Part shown: piece by piece, positions 16,999 to 24,986 of the stretch | Layout: the number at the start of each line of letters is the position of its first letter | Numbering within the stretch: position 1 is the stretch's first letter | Origin: Streptomyces barringtoniae | GTDB lineage: Bacteria; Actinomycetota; Actinomycetes; Streptomycetales; Streptomycetaceae | Assembly (NCBI RefSeq): GCF_020819595.1 | Contig: NZ_JAJHNP010000002.1 | Coordinates: 248,001 to 312,000, forward strand | Reading direction: 5' to 3' | DNA: 64,000 nt | The notes under the pieces: generated by a model | What the model saw: the letters and a program-made list of their open reading frames with translations, nothing else | Told to the model about the DNA's origin: nothing | Databases searched by the model: none | Position numbers and translations under genes: made by a program

Positions 16999-18373
16999 TT
17001 GTTTTGTCGGGTGCCAGGGTGTACGTGCGGCTCGTGGTGTAGAAGCCCAGGGCAGCCCTGCCCTGCTCCCTCGGGCCGTGGCTGGATGCCTTCGTGCCGC
17101 CGAAGGGCAGATGGAAGTCGACACCGGTGGACGGTGCGTTGACGCGGATCATGCCGGTGCCGAGGTGGTCGAGCCCGTGCAGCACCGCGTCGAGGCCGGC
17201 CGTGTGAACCGAGGTGACCAGGCCGTAGGGGCTGGAGTTGGTGATCCGTACGGCGTGGGACAGGTCGTCCGCGGGCAGCAGCGCCGCGATGGGACCGAAG
17301 ACCTCCTTCCGCAGGAGCCGGTGGTCCGGCGGGACCTTTTCCACGAGGGTGGGTGACGTGTACCAGCCGTGACCGGGGGCAGCGGGGCCGCCGACGAGCA
17401 CCGGGAGGCCGTAGGAGGTCCCCTCCACTTGATCGCGCGCGTGCTCGCTGATCAGGGGGCCGCACATCGTGGCCGGGTCGGCGGGGTCGCCCACGGGAAG
17501 CGCGCGCAGTGCCTCGGTGAGGGCCTCGCGCATCGGGTCGAGGGCGGCGCCGACAGCGATCACGCGGCTGGTGGCGGTGCACTTCTGCCCGGCGTAACCG
17601 GCGATCGCCGAGGCGATGTGGGCGGCGGCCCGGCCGATGTCGGCGTCGGGCAGGACGATGGCCGCGTTGAGCCCGCCCATCTCGGCCTGGACCGGGATAC
17701 CCCGGGCGGTGGCGGCGCTGACGACCGCGTCGCCGACCTCGGTGGAGCCGGTGAAGGAGACCACGTCGGCGGTGGAGACGACGGCCTCGCCTTCGGCGGC
17801 GCCGCCGGGGATCATCGTGAACACCCCTGAAGGCAGGGCTCTTTGGAGGATCTCGGCCAGGCGCCGGGCGCACGCGGTGGCCTCGGGGGCCGGTTTCAGG
17901 ACGACCGAGTTGCCCGCCGCCAGCGCCGGTGCTGCCTTCCAGCTGAGGATGGCGAAGGGGAAGTTCCAGGGTGTGATCAGCCCCGCGACGCCGTGCGGGC
18001 GGCACCGGGTCAGCAACAGCCCCTGACCCTGGGCGGTTTCGTGGACGGCGCCGGTGGACTCGAAGGGGGCCTGGGCGTAGTAGCGCCAGATCGCGGCGGT
18101 GCGTGCCACCTCGGCCCGTGCTTCGGTGAGCGGCTTGCCCACTTCGCGTACGGCGAGTGCCGACAGTTCTTCGGCGAGGGCCTCGATGCTCTCGGCGACC
18201 GCGGTCAGGGCTGCCGAGCGGGCGGCCGCGCCGCCGGTGAGCCAGTCGGGCTGGGCGGCGCGGGCCCGCTCCACCGTGTCGGCCGCGGCGAAGGCGCCGG
18301 GCGTCGGGATCCGCATCACGACATCGGAAGGGTCGGCCGGATTGCGGGAGACGACGGGAGAGGACTCGGTCAT
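16994..18373 (-). CDS. 2-oxoglutarate semialdehyde (2,5-dioxopentanoate) dehydrogenase, aldehyde dehydrogenase family
   Basis: Protein of 459 residues, ALDH superfamily. NAD(P) site ITPWNFPFAILSWK (133-146) and FTGSTEVG (207-214); general-base Glu231 in VQAEMGGLNAAIVL; nucleophile Cys265 in GYAGQKCTATSR; late motif KEVFGPIAALL. It would oxidise 2,5-dioxopentanoate, the last intermediate of hydroxyproline breakdown, to 2-oxoglutarate, feeding the citric acid cycle. Specificity is inferred because the gene overlaps the epimerase gene by four bases and follows the deaminase gene; the fold alone does not prove it. Cytoplasmic. Third gene of the operator-S2 operon. Confidence 0.88.
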   Translation of the reverse strand: MTESSPVVSRNPADPSDVVMRIPTPGAFAAADTVERARAAQPDWLTGGAAARSAALTAVAESIEALAEELSALAVREVGKPLTEARAEVARTAAIWRYYAQAPFESTGAVHETAQGQGLLLTRCRPHGVAGLITPWNFPFAILSWKAAPALAAGNSVVLKPAPEATACARRLAEILQRALPSGVFTMIPGGAAEGEAVVSTADVVSFTGSTEVGDAVVSAATARGIPVQAEMGGLNAAIVLPDADIGRAAAHIASAIAGYAGQKCTATSRVIAVGAALDPMREALTEALRALPVGDPADPATMCGPLISEHARDQVEGTSYGLPVLVGGPAAPGHGWYTSPTLVEKVPPDHRLLRKEVFGPIAALLPADDLSHAVRITNSSPYGLVTSVHTAGLDAVLHGLDHLGTGMIRVNAPSTGVDFHLPFGGTKASSHGPREQGRAALGFYTTSRTYTLAPDKTT

Positions 18374-19374
18374 AGGAGGAAGCCTCCGGGGAAGGGGTCG
18401 TCCGGATCGAGGAAGTACTGGGCGGTGCCGGTGATCCAGGCGCGACCGGTGACGGTGGGGATGACGGCCGGGACCCCGCCGACCCGGCTCTCATCGACCA
18501 GGCGGCCGGTGAACCGCGTGCCGATGAAGGATTCGTTGACGAAGTCGCGGTTCAGCGCGAGCTCGCCGCGGGCGTGGAGCTGGGCCATGCGGGCCGAGGT
18601 GCCGGTGCCGCACGGCGACCGGTCGAACCAGCCGGGGTGGATGGCCATGGCGTGCCGCGAGTGGCGTGCGTCGGACCCCGGCGCGGCGAGGTAGACGTGT
18701 TTGACGCCGCTGATCTCCGGGTGTTCGGGATGGACGGGACGGTCCGGCGAGGCGTTGATCGCGCCCATGACGGCGAGGCCGGCGGCGAGGAGGTCGTCCT
18801 TGCGGGCCCGGTCGAAGGGCAGCCCGAGTGCGTCGAGTTCGACGAAGGCGTAGAAGTTCCCGCCGAACGCGAGGTCGTACGTCACCGTGCCGTACCCGGG
18901 AACCTCGGCCTTGCGACCCAGGCCCACGCAGAACGCAGGCACGTTGGTGAGCGTGACCGCCTTCGCCCGGCCGTCCTCGACGTGCACATCGACGGAAACC
19001 AGCCCGGCCGGGGTGTCCAGCCGCACCGTGGTGACCGGCTCGACGACCGGTACCATCCCGGTCTCGACCAGGACGGTGGCCACCCCGATGGTGCCGTGCC
19101 CGCACATCGGCAGCAGGCCGGAGACCTCGATGAACAGGACCCCGTAGTCGGCGTCGGGGCGGGTCGGGGGTTGCAGGATCGCGCCGCTCATGGCGGCGTG
19201 GCCGCGCGGTTCGTACATCAGGAACGTGCGGATGTGGTCCAGGTGCTCGATGAAGTGGAGCCTGCGCTCGGCCATGGTGGCGCCGGGGATCATCCCGACG
19301 CCGCCGGTGATGACACGCGTCGGCATGCCCTCGGTGTGCGAGTCGACGGCATGGAAGACGTGACGTGTACGCAC
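18370..19374 (-). CDS. 4-hydroxyproline 2-epimerase (proline racemase family)
   Basis: Protein of 334 residues, full length. Both acid/base cysteines are present: Cys91 in LLPMCGHGTIG and Cys255 in DRSPCGTGTSARM. Two cysteines mark racemase/epimerase activity; the related trans-3-hydroxyproline dehydratases have Thr at the second site. It would convert trans-4-hydroxy-L-proline to cis-4-hydroxy-D-proline, the first catabolic step. The neighbours (D-hydroxyproline dehydrogenase, DapA-type deaminase, ALDH) make hydroxyproline a better substrate guess than proline. It lies 61 bases after the deaminase gene and overlaps the dehydrogenase gene. The AGGGACATCGGTGCGTAC region serves as leader. Confidence 0.92.
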   Translation of the reverse strand: MRTRHVFHAVDSHTEGMPTRVITGGVGMIPGATMAERRLHFIEHLDHIRTFLMYEPRGHAAMSGAILQPPTRPDADYGVLFIEVSGLLPMCGHGTIGVATVLVETGMVPVVEPVTTVRLDTPAGLVSVDVHVEDGRAKAVTLTNVPAFCVGLGRKAEVPGYGTVTYDLAFGGNFYAFVELDALGLPFDRARKDDLLAAGLAVMGAINASPDRPVHPEHPEISGVKHVYLAAPGSDARHSRHAMAIHPGWFDRSPCGTGTSARMAQLHARGELALNRDFVNESFIGTRFTGRLVDESRVGGVPAVIPTVTGRAWITGTAQYFLDPDDPFPGGFLL

Positions 19375-19435
19375 CGATGTCCCTCCTTTCGTGGATCGGT
19401 ATGCAGGACGGGTCTCGGGTCCGGTCAGGAGCCGG

Positions 19436-20344
19436 TCACCGATGGCCCTCGGCTACGGCCTTCTCGGTGGCCGCGCGCACCGCGGCCTCCATCTCGCCGG
19501 TGAGCGGGGAACGCGGCGGACGGGTGGGACCGCCATGCCTGCCGACGATGTCCATGGAGAGCTTGATCGACTGCACGAACTCCGTCTTCGAGTCCCAGCG
19601 CAGCAGCGGGTGCAACGACCGGTAGAGGGGCAGCGCCGTCTCCAGGTCCCCGGCGACGGCGGCGTGGTAGAGCCGGGCGCAGCTGGCGGGGAAGGCGTTG
19701 GGGTAGCCCGCGATCCAGCCGACGGCGCCGGCGATCGCCAGCTCCAGCAGGACGTCGTCCGCTCCGATCAGGAGATCGAGTTCGGGGGCCAGTTCGGCGA
19801 TCTCGTACGCCCTGCGCACATCGCCGGTGAACTCCTTGACCGCGACCACGCTGCCGTCGCCGTGCAGCCGGGCGAGTAGCGCCGGGCTGAGGTCCACCTT
19901 GGTGTCGATCGGGTTGTTGTACGCCACGACAGGCACCCCCGCCTCGGCGACCTGGGCGTAGTGCGCGCGTACGGCGTGCTCGTCGGCGCGGTAGGCGTTC
20001 GGCGGCAGCAGCAGCACGGAGCCGCAGCCCGCTTCGGCCGCCTGCTCGGCCCAGCGGCGGGCCTCGGCACTGCCGTAGGCGGCGACCCCGGGCATGACCC
20101 GGGCGCCGTCGCCGGCCGCTTCGACGGCCGTGCGCACGACGCGGGCGCGCTCCTCGGCGGTGAGGGTCTGGTACTCGCCGAGCGAGCCGTTGGGGACCAC
20201 GCCGTCACAGCCGTTGGCGATCAGCCGGCGGACGTGCTCGGCGTAGGCGTCGTAGTCGACGGAGAGGTCCGGCCGCAGCGGGAGGGCGGTGGCGACCATG
20301 ATGCCGCGCCAGGGGCGATCGGGGTTCCAGGAAGTGGAGGTCAC
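19436..20344 (-). CDS. 1-pyrroline-4-hydroxy-2-carboxylate deaminase (DapA/DHDPS family)
   Basis: Protein of 302 residues from the GTG at 20344. The TIM-barrel lyase family is shown by VVPNGSLGEYQTLTAEER (49-66), the tyrosine in VVAYNNPIDTKVDLSP (Tyr142) and the Schiff-base lysine in VVAVKEFTGDVRRAYE (Lys170). It would deaminate and dehydrate the oxidation product of D-hydroxyproline to 2,5-dioxopentanoate. The start decision matters: an ATG at 20383 is in frame, but it would put operator S2 (20367-20380) inside the gene. The GTG has AAAGGA nine bases upstream, gives a normal family length and leaves the operator in the leader. First gene of the deaminase-epimerase-dehydrogenase operon. Confidence 0.87.
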   Translation of the reverse strand: MTSTSWNPDRPWRGIMVATALPLRPDLSVDYDAYAEHVRRLIANGCDGVVPNGSLGEYQTLTAEERARVVRTAVEAAGDGARVMPGVAAYGSAEARRWAEQAAEAGCGSVLLLPPNAYRADEHAVRAHYAQVAEAGVPVVAYNNPIDTKVDLSPALLARLHGDGSVVAVKEFTGDVRRAYEIAELAPELDLLIGADDVLLELAIAGAVGWIAGYPNAFPASCARLYHAAVAGDLETALPLYRSLHPLLRWDSKTEFVQSIKLSMDIVGRHGGPTRPPRSPLTGEMEAAVRAATEKAVAEGHR

Positions 20345-20366
20345 GTCGGTTGGTCCTTTGGTAGAG

Positions 20367-20380
20367 TGTGACATTTTACT
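20367..20380 (+). promoter_or_regulatory. regulon operator S2 (TGTGACATTTTACT)
   Basis: Lies 23 bases upstream of the chosen deaminase start, between that start and the end of the dehydrogenase alpha-subunit gene. Its position against the ribosome site suits a repressor acting at the promoter of the deaminase operon. Confidence 0.7.
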
Positions 20381-20428
20381 CATGCGCCCGCTCGGTCCAT
20401 GAGGTGTGACGAGCGGAGTCATGTGGAT

Positions 20429-21889
20429 TCAGCCGTCGGGCTCGTCGGGCTCGTCGGGCTCGTCGAGCGAGGCGAGTGCGCCGAGCGGCACCGGGACGGC
20501 GAGCGGCCGGCGCTCGACGGACGGCGGCACCGTGCCGTCGTCGCCGCGTGCCGCGAGGCAGGCCACGGCGGTCCCGCACACGCGGCCCTGACACCAGCCC
20601 ATGCCCGCTCGGGTGAGGAGCTTCGCCGTACGGGCGTCGCGGGCACCGAAGTCGGTGACCGCCTCCCGGATGCGGCCGGCGGTCACCTCCTCGCAGCGGC
20701 AGACGTCCGTGTCGTCCGTCAGCCACTCGCTCCAGCCGGGGCCGGGGGTGTGCGCGGCTGCCATGGCGTCGGCGAAGGCACGCATCCGGTCACGGCGACG
20801 GCGCAGGGTGCGGGCTCGTCCGTGCTCGGTGAGGAACGGTTTGCCGTGCAGCCGGGCGGCGACCGCGAGGCCGGCCAACTCTCCCTCCACACCTGCCAGT
20901 TGCGCGCCGCCGATGCCGCCGGTCTCGCCCGCTGCCCAGACGCCGGGGACCGAGGTCTGCTGCAGGTCGTCCAGCACGAGGGACGTGGTCGCGTCGGGTG
21001 CTCGCCGGGTCGCGCAGCCGAGGCTCGTGGCCAGGTCGATCTGCGGCACCAGCCCGTGTCCTACGGCCAGTGCGTCGCACGCGATGCGTCGCCCCGTTCC
21101 CGGAACCGGTCGCCACCGCGGATCGACGCGGGCGACGGTCACGGCCTCCACCCGGTCGGTGCCGTGCACCTCGGTGACCGCGCTGCGGGTACGCAACCGC
21201 ACGCGATGACGCAGCAAGGCCGAAGCGTGTACCGCGGCCTCGGCGAGCTTGCGTGGATTGACGGCGAGGACATGCGGGCGGCGGGCATAGCCGAGATAGC
21301 CGGACGCCTCCACGACGGCGGGAACACGTGCCCCGGCCGCGGTCAGCGAGGAGGCCACCGCGAGCAGCAGCGGCCCGCTGCCCGCGACGACGATCCGTCT
21401 CCCCGGCAGCACCAGCCCGGACTTGAGCATCGCCTGGGCGCCCCCGGCACCCACCACCCCGGGCACCGTCCAGCCGGGAAAGGGCAGGTGCCGCTCGTAC
21501 GCACCGGTCGCCAGCAGGAGCGCGCGAGCCCGCACCCGTACCGGGCGCTCATCCCCACCGTCGGCGCCCGTGACGGCGTGCACCGCCCACTGCTCCCCGC
21601 TCTCCCGCACCACGCTCCACACGTGGTGCCCGAGGAACTGCCCCACGTCGCTCTTCTCCAGACGTCGGCGCAGGCCGTCGAAGGCGGCCCAGTCGTGGTG
21701 CAGGGCCTGCGGCCGTACGGCGCCGAGGGCCGGGGCCGGGTGACGGTAGAACTGGCCGCCGAGCTGTCCCGAGGCATCCAACAGGGCGACGGACAAGCCC
21801 CGTTCCGATGCGGCGACGGCACCGGCGAGTCCGGCGTGGCCTGCGCCGATCACGGCCAGGTCGTACGGTTCAGACGCCGAGTCCGGCAT
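20429..21889 (-). CDS. D-hydroxyproline dehydrogenase, FAD/NAD(P)-binding large subunit (HcnB-like)
   Basis: Protein of 486 residues. N-terminal FAD motif YDLAVIGAGHAGLAGAVAASERG (9-31); second dinucleotide motif IVVAGSGPLLLAVASSL near 165; GVWAAGETGGIGGAQLAGVEGELAG near 335; C-terminal BFD-like iron-sulfur cysteines in VCRCEEVTAGRI and GMGWCQGRVCG. This is the alpha subunit of the three-part amine dehydrogenases (HcnABC, octopine/D-Hyp dehydrogenase type). It ends in a curious acidic repeat, (DEP)3DG. It overlaps the ferredoxin-like subunit gene by 20 bases. It would pass electrons from D-hydroxyproline oxidation to the respiratory chain. Confidence 0.88.
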   Translation of the reverse strand: MPDSASEPYDLAVIGAGHAGLAGAVAASERGLSVALLDASGQLGGQFYRHPAPALGAVRPQALHHDWAAFDGLRRRLEKSDVGQFLGHHVWSVVRESGEQWAVHAVTGADGGDERPVRVRARALLLATGAYERHLPFPGWTVPGVVGAGGAQAMLKSGLVLPGRRIVVAGSGPLLLAVASSLTAAGARVPAVVEASGYLGYARRPHVLAVNPRKLAEAAVHASALLRHRVRLRTRSAVTEVHGTDRVEAVTVARVDPRWRPVPGTGRRIACDALAVGHGLVPQIDLATSLGCATRRAPDATTSLVLDDLQQTSVPGVWAAGETGGIGGAQLAGVEGELAGLAVAARLHGKPFLTEHGRARTLRRRRDRMRAFADAMAAAHTPGPGWSEWLTDDTDVCRCEEVTAGRIREAVTDFGARDARTAKLLTRAGMGWCQGRVCGTAVACLAARGDDGTVPPSVERRPLAVPVPLGALASLDEPDEPDEPDG

Positions 21890-22184
21890 GGCCGTGTCCC
21901 TCCTGGGTGGTGATCGCGTCACCGGGACGCGCGGGCAGCAGGCAGGCTCTTCTGTTGGGCTCGCCGTTGACGGTGGCCAGGCAGTCGTAGCACTGCCCGA
22001 TGCCGCAGAAGGCACCGCGTGGGCGGCCGGTGTTCCGCGTGGTGCGCCAGGCGAGAATTCCGGCCCCCCACAAGGCGGCGGCGATGGACTGCCCGGGCAT
22101 CGCGGTGACGGTGCGGCCGTCGACGGTGATCTCGAACGGCGTGCCGGGACGTGCCCCGACCAGTTCACCGGGGGTACGGGCCAC
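21870..22184 (-). CDS. D-hydroxyproline dehydrogenase, small (2Fe-2S) subunit (HcnA-like)
   Basis: Protein of 104 residues with a ferredoxin-like [2Fe-2S] loop: GAFCGIGQCYDCLATVNGEPNRRAC supplies the four cysteines (pattern C-x4-C-x2-C with a distant fourth). The N-terminal half (FEITVDGRTVTAMPGQSIAAAL) is the beta-grasp strand-helix part. It is placed between the FAD-oxidase subunit gene (36 bases upstream) and the large subunit gene (20-base overlap), as in hcnABC-like operons. It would shuttle electrons between the two flavin subunits. Confidence 0.87.
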   Translation of the reverse strand: MARTPGELVGARPGTPFEITVDGRTVTAMPGQSIAAALWGAGILAWRTTRNTGRPRGAFCGIGQCYDCLATVNGEPNRRACLLPARPGDAITTQEGHGHAGLGV

Positions 22185-22220
22185 TGCGGCCTCCTCTCGA
22201 GGAGTCGAAGAGCGGACGGG

Positions 22221-23369
22221 TCAGGAGACGGATGTGAAGCGGCCGGGGCTGAACGGGCCGACGTCCACAGCAGGTTGCTGCCCGGTCAGGAGCTGGGCGA
22301 TGAGCAGTCCGGTGGCCGGAGCCAGTCCGATGCCCGCGCCTTCGTGGCCGCAGGCGTGCAGCAGTCCTGGCATGCGGGGATCGCGGCCGATCGCCGGCAG
22401 GTGGTCGGGGAGATAGGGGCGGAAGCCGGCGTAGGTCCGTATCGCCCGTACCCCGGCCAGCACGGGGAACAGGGTGGTGGCCTGGGCGGCGAGGCGGCGC
22501 AGCACTTCGGCCGACAGGGTGCGGTCGAAGCCCACCCGCTCCCGGCTCGCGCCGATCAGCACCGGGCCCGCCGCGGTTCCTTCCACCACGGCCGAGGTCT
22601 GGAGGGCGGCCGACCCGCTCGCCACGTCGGCGACGTAGTCCGCCGCGTACACCTTGTGACGCACCATGCGCGGCAGAGGTTCGGTGACCAGGACGAAGCC
22701 GCGGCGGGGCAGGACGGGCAGGTCGAGACCGGCACGTCGGGCAAGTTCGCCGCCCCAGGCGCCGGCCGCGTTCACCACCTGCGGGGCGTGGAGGGTGCCG
22801 GTAGCCGTCCGCACGCCGGTCAGGTCGCCGTCCGCCTGGGTGAGGAGGTGTGTGACCTCCTCACCCAGGCGGATCCGGGCACCTGAGGCGCGCAGCAGGT
22901 GAGCCGCGGCGAGGGCGGGCTGGACCTGGGCGTCCTGGGGGTAGTGGAAGCCGCCCGCCAGTGTGGGGGCGAGGTGCGGCTCCAGGTCGCCGAGCCGGTC
23001 GCACGGGATCTCCTCCGCCATGACTCCGGCCTTGTGCTGTCCGGTCGCGAAGTCCCGCAGGGCCTCCATCCCTGCCGCGTCGGACGCGACGACCAAGCCG
23101 CCCTTGGCCTCGTACTCGATCTGCGGTGGAAGGGATGCCGTCAGCTCCTGCCACAGCCGCGCGGACAGCAGGGCGAGTTCAAGTTCCGGCCCGGGTTCCT
23201 TGTCGGAGACCAGGAGGTTTCCCTCTCCTGCGCCGGTGGTTCCGCCGGCGACGGCGCCGCGGTCGACCACGGTGACCGAAAGACCGGCGCGGGCGGCGTA
23301 GTAGGCGCAGGCTGCACCGACCATTCCCGCCCCGACGACGATGACGTCCGAGGAATTACTCGTAGGCAC
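22221..23369 (-). CDS. D-hydroxyproline dehydrogenase, DAO-type FAD subunit (HcnC-like)
   Basis: Protein of 382 residues from GTG 23369. FAD motif SSDVIVVGAGMVGAACAYYAARAG at the N-terminus, GGTTGAGEGNLLVSDKEPG (FAD and active-site loop), NAAGAWGGELARRAG, and the DAO-family end PAIGRDPRMPGLLHACGHEGAGIGLAPATG. It oxidises cis-4-hydroxy-D-proline to 1-pyrroline-4-hydroxy-2-carboxylate. The longer frame to 23393 was rejected, because it would place operator S3 (23374-23387) within the first codons. The start at 23369 has almost no leader and no Shine-Dalgarno, so the transcript may be leaderless, with TATTAC as the -10. First gene of the three-subunit operon, divergent from the LysR gene. Confidence 0.88.
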   Translation of the reverse strand: MPTSNSSDVIVVGAGMVGAACAYYAARAGLSVTVVDRGAVAGGTTGAGEGNLLVSDKEPGPELELALLSARLWQELTASLPPQIEYEAKGGLVVASDAAGMEALRDFATGQHKAGVMAEEIPCDRLGDLEPHLAPTLAGGFHYPQDAQVQPALAAAHLLRASGARIRLGEEVTHLLTQADGDLTGVRTATGTLHAPQVVNAAGAWGGELARRAGLDLPVLPRRGFVLVTEPLPRMVRHKVYAADYVADVASGSAALQTSAVVEGTAAGPVLIGASRERVGFDRTLSAEVLRRLAAQATTLFPVLAGVRAIRTYAGFRPYLPDHLPAIGRDPRMPGLLHACGHEGAGIGLAPATGLLIAQLLTGQQPAVDVGPFSPGRFTSVS

Positions 23370-23373
23370 GGGC

Positions 23374-23387
23374 AGTAATATTTCACA
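23374..23387 (-). promoter_or_regulatory. regulon operator S3 (TGTGAAATATTACT, minus strand)
   Basis: Ends five bases before the chosen GTG of the dehydrogenase subunit and overlaps its probable -10 (TATTAC). Together with S4 it occupies the divergent promoter region of this operon and the LysR gene. Confidence 0.65.
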
Positions 23388-23444
23388 TTGCACAGCGGCC
23401 TGCCAAGACTTCGAGTGAGCCTGACCTATCAGTGTCGGGTCATG

Positions 23445-23458
23445 TGTGACATTTCACA
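23445..23458 (+). promoter_or_regulatory. regulon operator S4 (TGTGACATTTCACA)
   Basis: Best palindrome of the set (TGTGA-CATT-TCACA), set within CATGTG...CACATG. It lies 36 bases upstream of the first possible LysR start and 71 bases from S3, centre to centre. Confidence 0.7.
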
Positions 23459-23493
23459 TGGGACTGTGAGTCCCCATCCCTGCCGGAAAGCGC

Positions 23494-24483
23494 GTGCCGC
23501 TCCTTACCATCCGCGCCATGGATCTGGAGGTGCGGCATTTGCGAGTCATCTGCGCGATCGCGGAGGCCGGAAGTCTGACCCGTGCTGCCGCGACGCTGCG
23601 CATGACCCAGCCCGGGCTCAGCGCCCAGTTGCGGCGCATCGAAGCCATGCTCGGTGGGCCGATTTTCGACCGCGGGCAGACCGGTGCCGAACCCACCGCG
23701 CTGGGTGAGCTGGTGCTCACCCGGGCGCGGGCCATCCTGCCCGGCATCGACGGCCTGCTGGCCGACACCGCCCGCGCCGCCCGCTGCGGAAGCGCCCCCG
23801 GCCGCGTCCGCCTGGGAGCGGTGGGCGGGCCCCTGCTCGCCGATCTCGTCGTGACCACAAGGGAATTGATCCCTGGCTCGGACGTGACGACCCGATGCCA
23901 GTACTCCCCGTCGCCGCTGCTGGACGACCTCGCGGCAGGACGCCTGGAAGCCGCGGTCCTCGGCGACAACCCCGGCCACGAGCTCCCGCCCCGCGAGGGA
24001 GTGGTCCTGCGCCCGGTCGTCACCGAGCCGGTCTTCGCCCTGCTCCCGTCCACCCACCCGCTGGTCGTACGTGATGAGGTGAGCCTGACGGAACTCATCG
24101 CGGACGACTGGGCCATGCCCCACCCGGACAGCGACCGCACGCGGGAGTACTGGGCGTCCGTCTTCTCCCGGACGGGCCGTCAGCCGCGCACGCCCTACGA
24201 GGCGGAAGGCCGGCAACTGATCGACATCGTACGGACGGGCCTGGCGGTCAGCCTCTGTCAGGCGACCTTCATCGAGGTGCCCGGCGTCGCCGTGCGGCCG
24301 CTCGCCGGCAATCCGCTCTGGTACCGCCACGTGCTCGCCTGGCGCCATGACGGGCCGCTGGCCGCACAGGGCGACGAGATCGTCCGGAGGGTCGCCGAGG
24401 GATATCTCGCCACGTGTGCCGGCACTCCGGCCTACGCACGATGGTGCGGGCGCCATCCGGAGCTGCTGCGCCTGCTGGAGTGA
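23494..24483 (+). CDS. LysR-family transcriptional regulator
   Basis: Protein of 329 residues from GTG 23494 (GGAAAG lies upstream). A start at ATG 23518 would give MDLEVRHLRVICAIAEAGS, the usual LysR N-terminus, and is equally possible. The helix-turn-helix is GSLTRAAATLRMTQPGLSAQLRRIEAMLG. The effector domain follows from about 95 (VRLGAVGGPLLADLV, LAAGRLEAAVLGDNPGH, FALLPSTHPLVV, VRTGLAVSLCQATFIEVPGV). It diverges from the dehydrogenase operon, with operators S3 and S4 between, so the GntR regulator probably controls it. It may in turn activate the divergent genes. Effector unknown. Confidence 0.88.
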   Translation: MPLLTIRAMDLEVRHLRVICAIAEAGSLTRAAATLRMTQPGLSAQLRRIEAMLGGPIFDRGQTGAEPTALGELVLTRARAILPGIDGLLADTARAARCGSAPGRVRLGAVGGPLLADLVVTTRELIPGSDVTTRCQYSPSPLLDDLAAGRLEAAVLGDNPGHELPPREGVVLRPVVTEPVFALLPSTHPLVVRDEVSLTELIADDWAMPHPDSDRTREYWASVFSRTGRQPRTPYEAEGRQLIDIVRTGLAVSLCQATFIEVPGVAVRPLAGNPLWYRHVLAWRHDGPLAAQGDEIVRRVAEGYLATCAGTPAYARWCGRHPELLRLLE

Positions 24484-24986
24484 GTCACGGCGCGGCAGGC
24501 GACGTGCCGAAATGATCGGCACGGTGAGCTGGAGGCGAGCCCGATGGACTCCCGTGTCGTCCCGGCTGACCGAGGCGCACATCTGCCCGGCCCCGGCAGT
24601 CGACCGACGACGCCGAACGCGGTTCGCGAGGCCGGGACACGCCCGCCGCGACCGCTGACCTCCACCTTGCCCGCTGCCTTCTGCTGGGGGCGCGATCCCG
24701 CGGCCACGGCCGAACCCTTCGAGAGTGCCCGCATGTTGTGGCACCCATCGGCCGCCCGACGACGTCGCCCGTGCCATGGAACGGAATCCGCGTGCCCTGC
24801 CCCCGGCCCATCCCTACGAGGAGGCCGTACCCGCTGCGCGAACTGGGCCTCGACCGGCCGGCGCTCCCCGGCCGCCGCGGCTACGGCGATCAGCTTCCCC
24901 GCGGGCAGGAGGTTCAACAAGCTCGGCGTCACCAGGGAGGGCGTCCGTGACGGGATTGCCCGCAAGGCGCTGTGACCGCCGGGGAA
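24484..24986 (+). other. 500-base stretch with an unidentified decayed coding segment
   Basis: Between the LysR gene and the convergent metalloprotease gene. Plus-strand frames contain protein-like pieces in different phases (RALPPAHPYEEAV; YPLRELGLDRPALPGRRGYG; FNKLGVTREGVRDGIARKAL with a stop at 24973-24975). They could be one frameshifted gene, but no family is recognised. No repeat or RNA gene is seen. Confidence 0.35.

Noticed and set aside
20344..20422. Longer start of the DapA-type deaminase (20383 or 20422)
   Set aside because: It would bury operator S2 in the coding sequence and lengthen the protein beyond the family norm; GTG 20344 has a good ribosome site.
23370..23393. ATG 23393 as the start of the D-Hyp dehydrogenase subunit
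   Set aside because: Operator S3 would lie in codons 3-7; the FAD motif is at its usual distance from GTG 23369.
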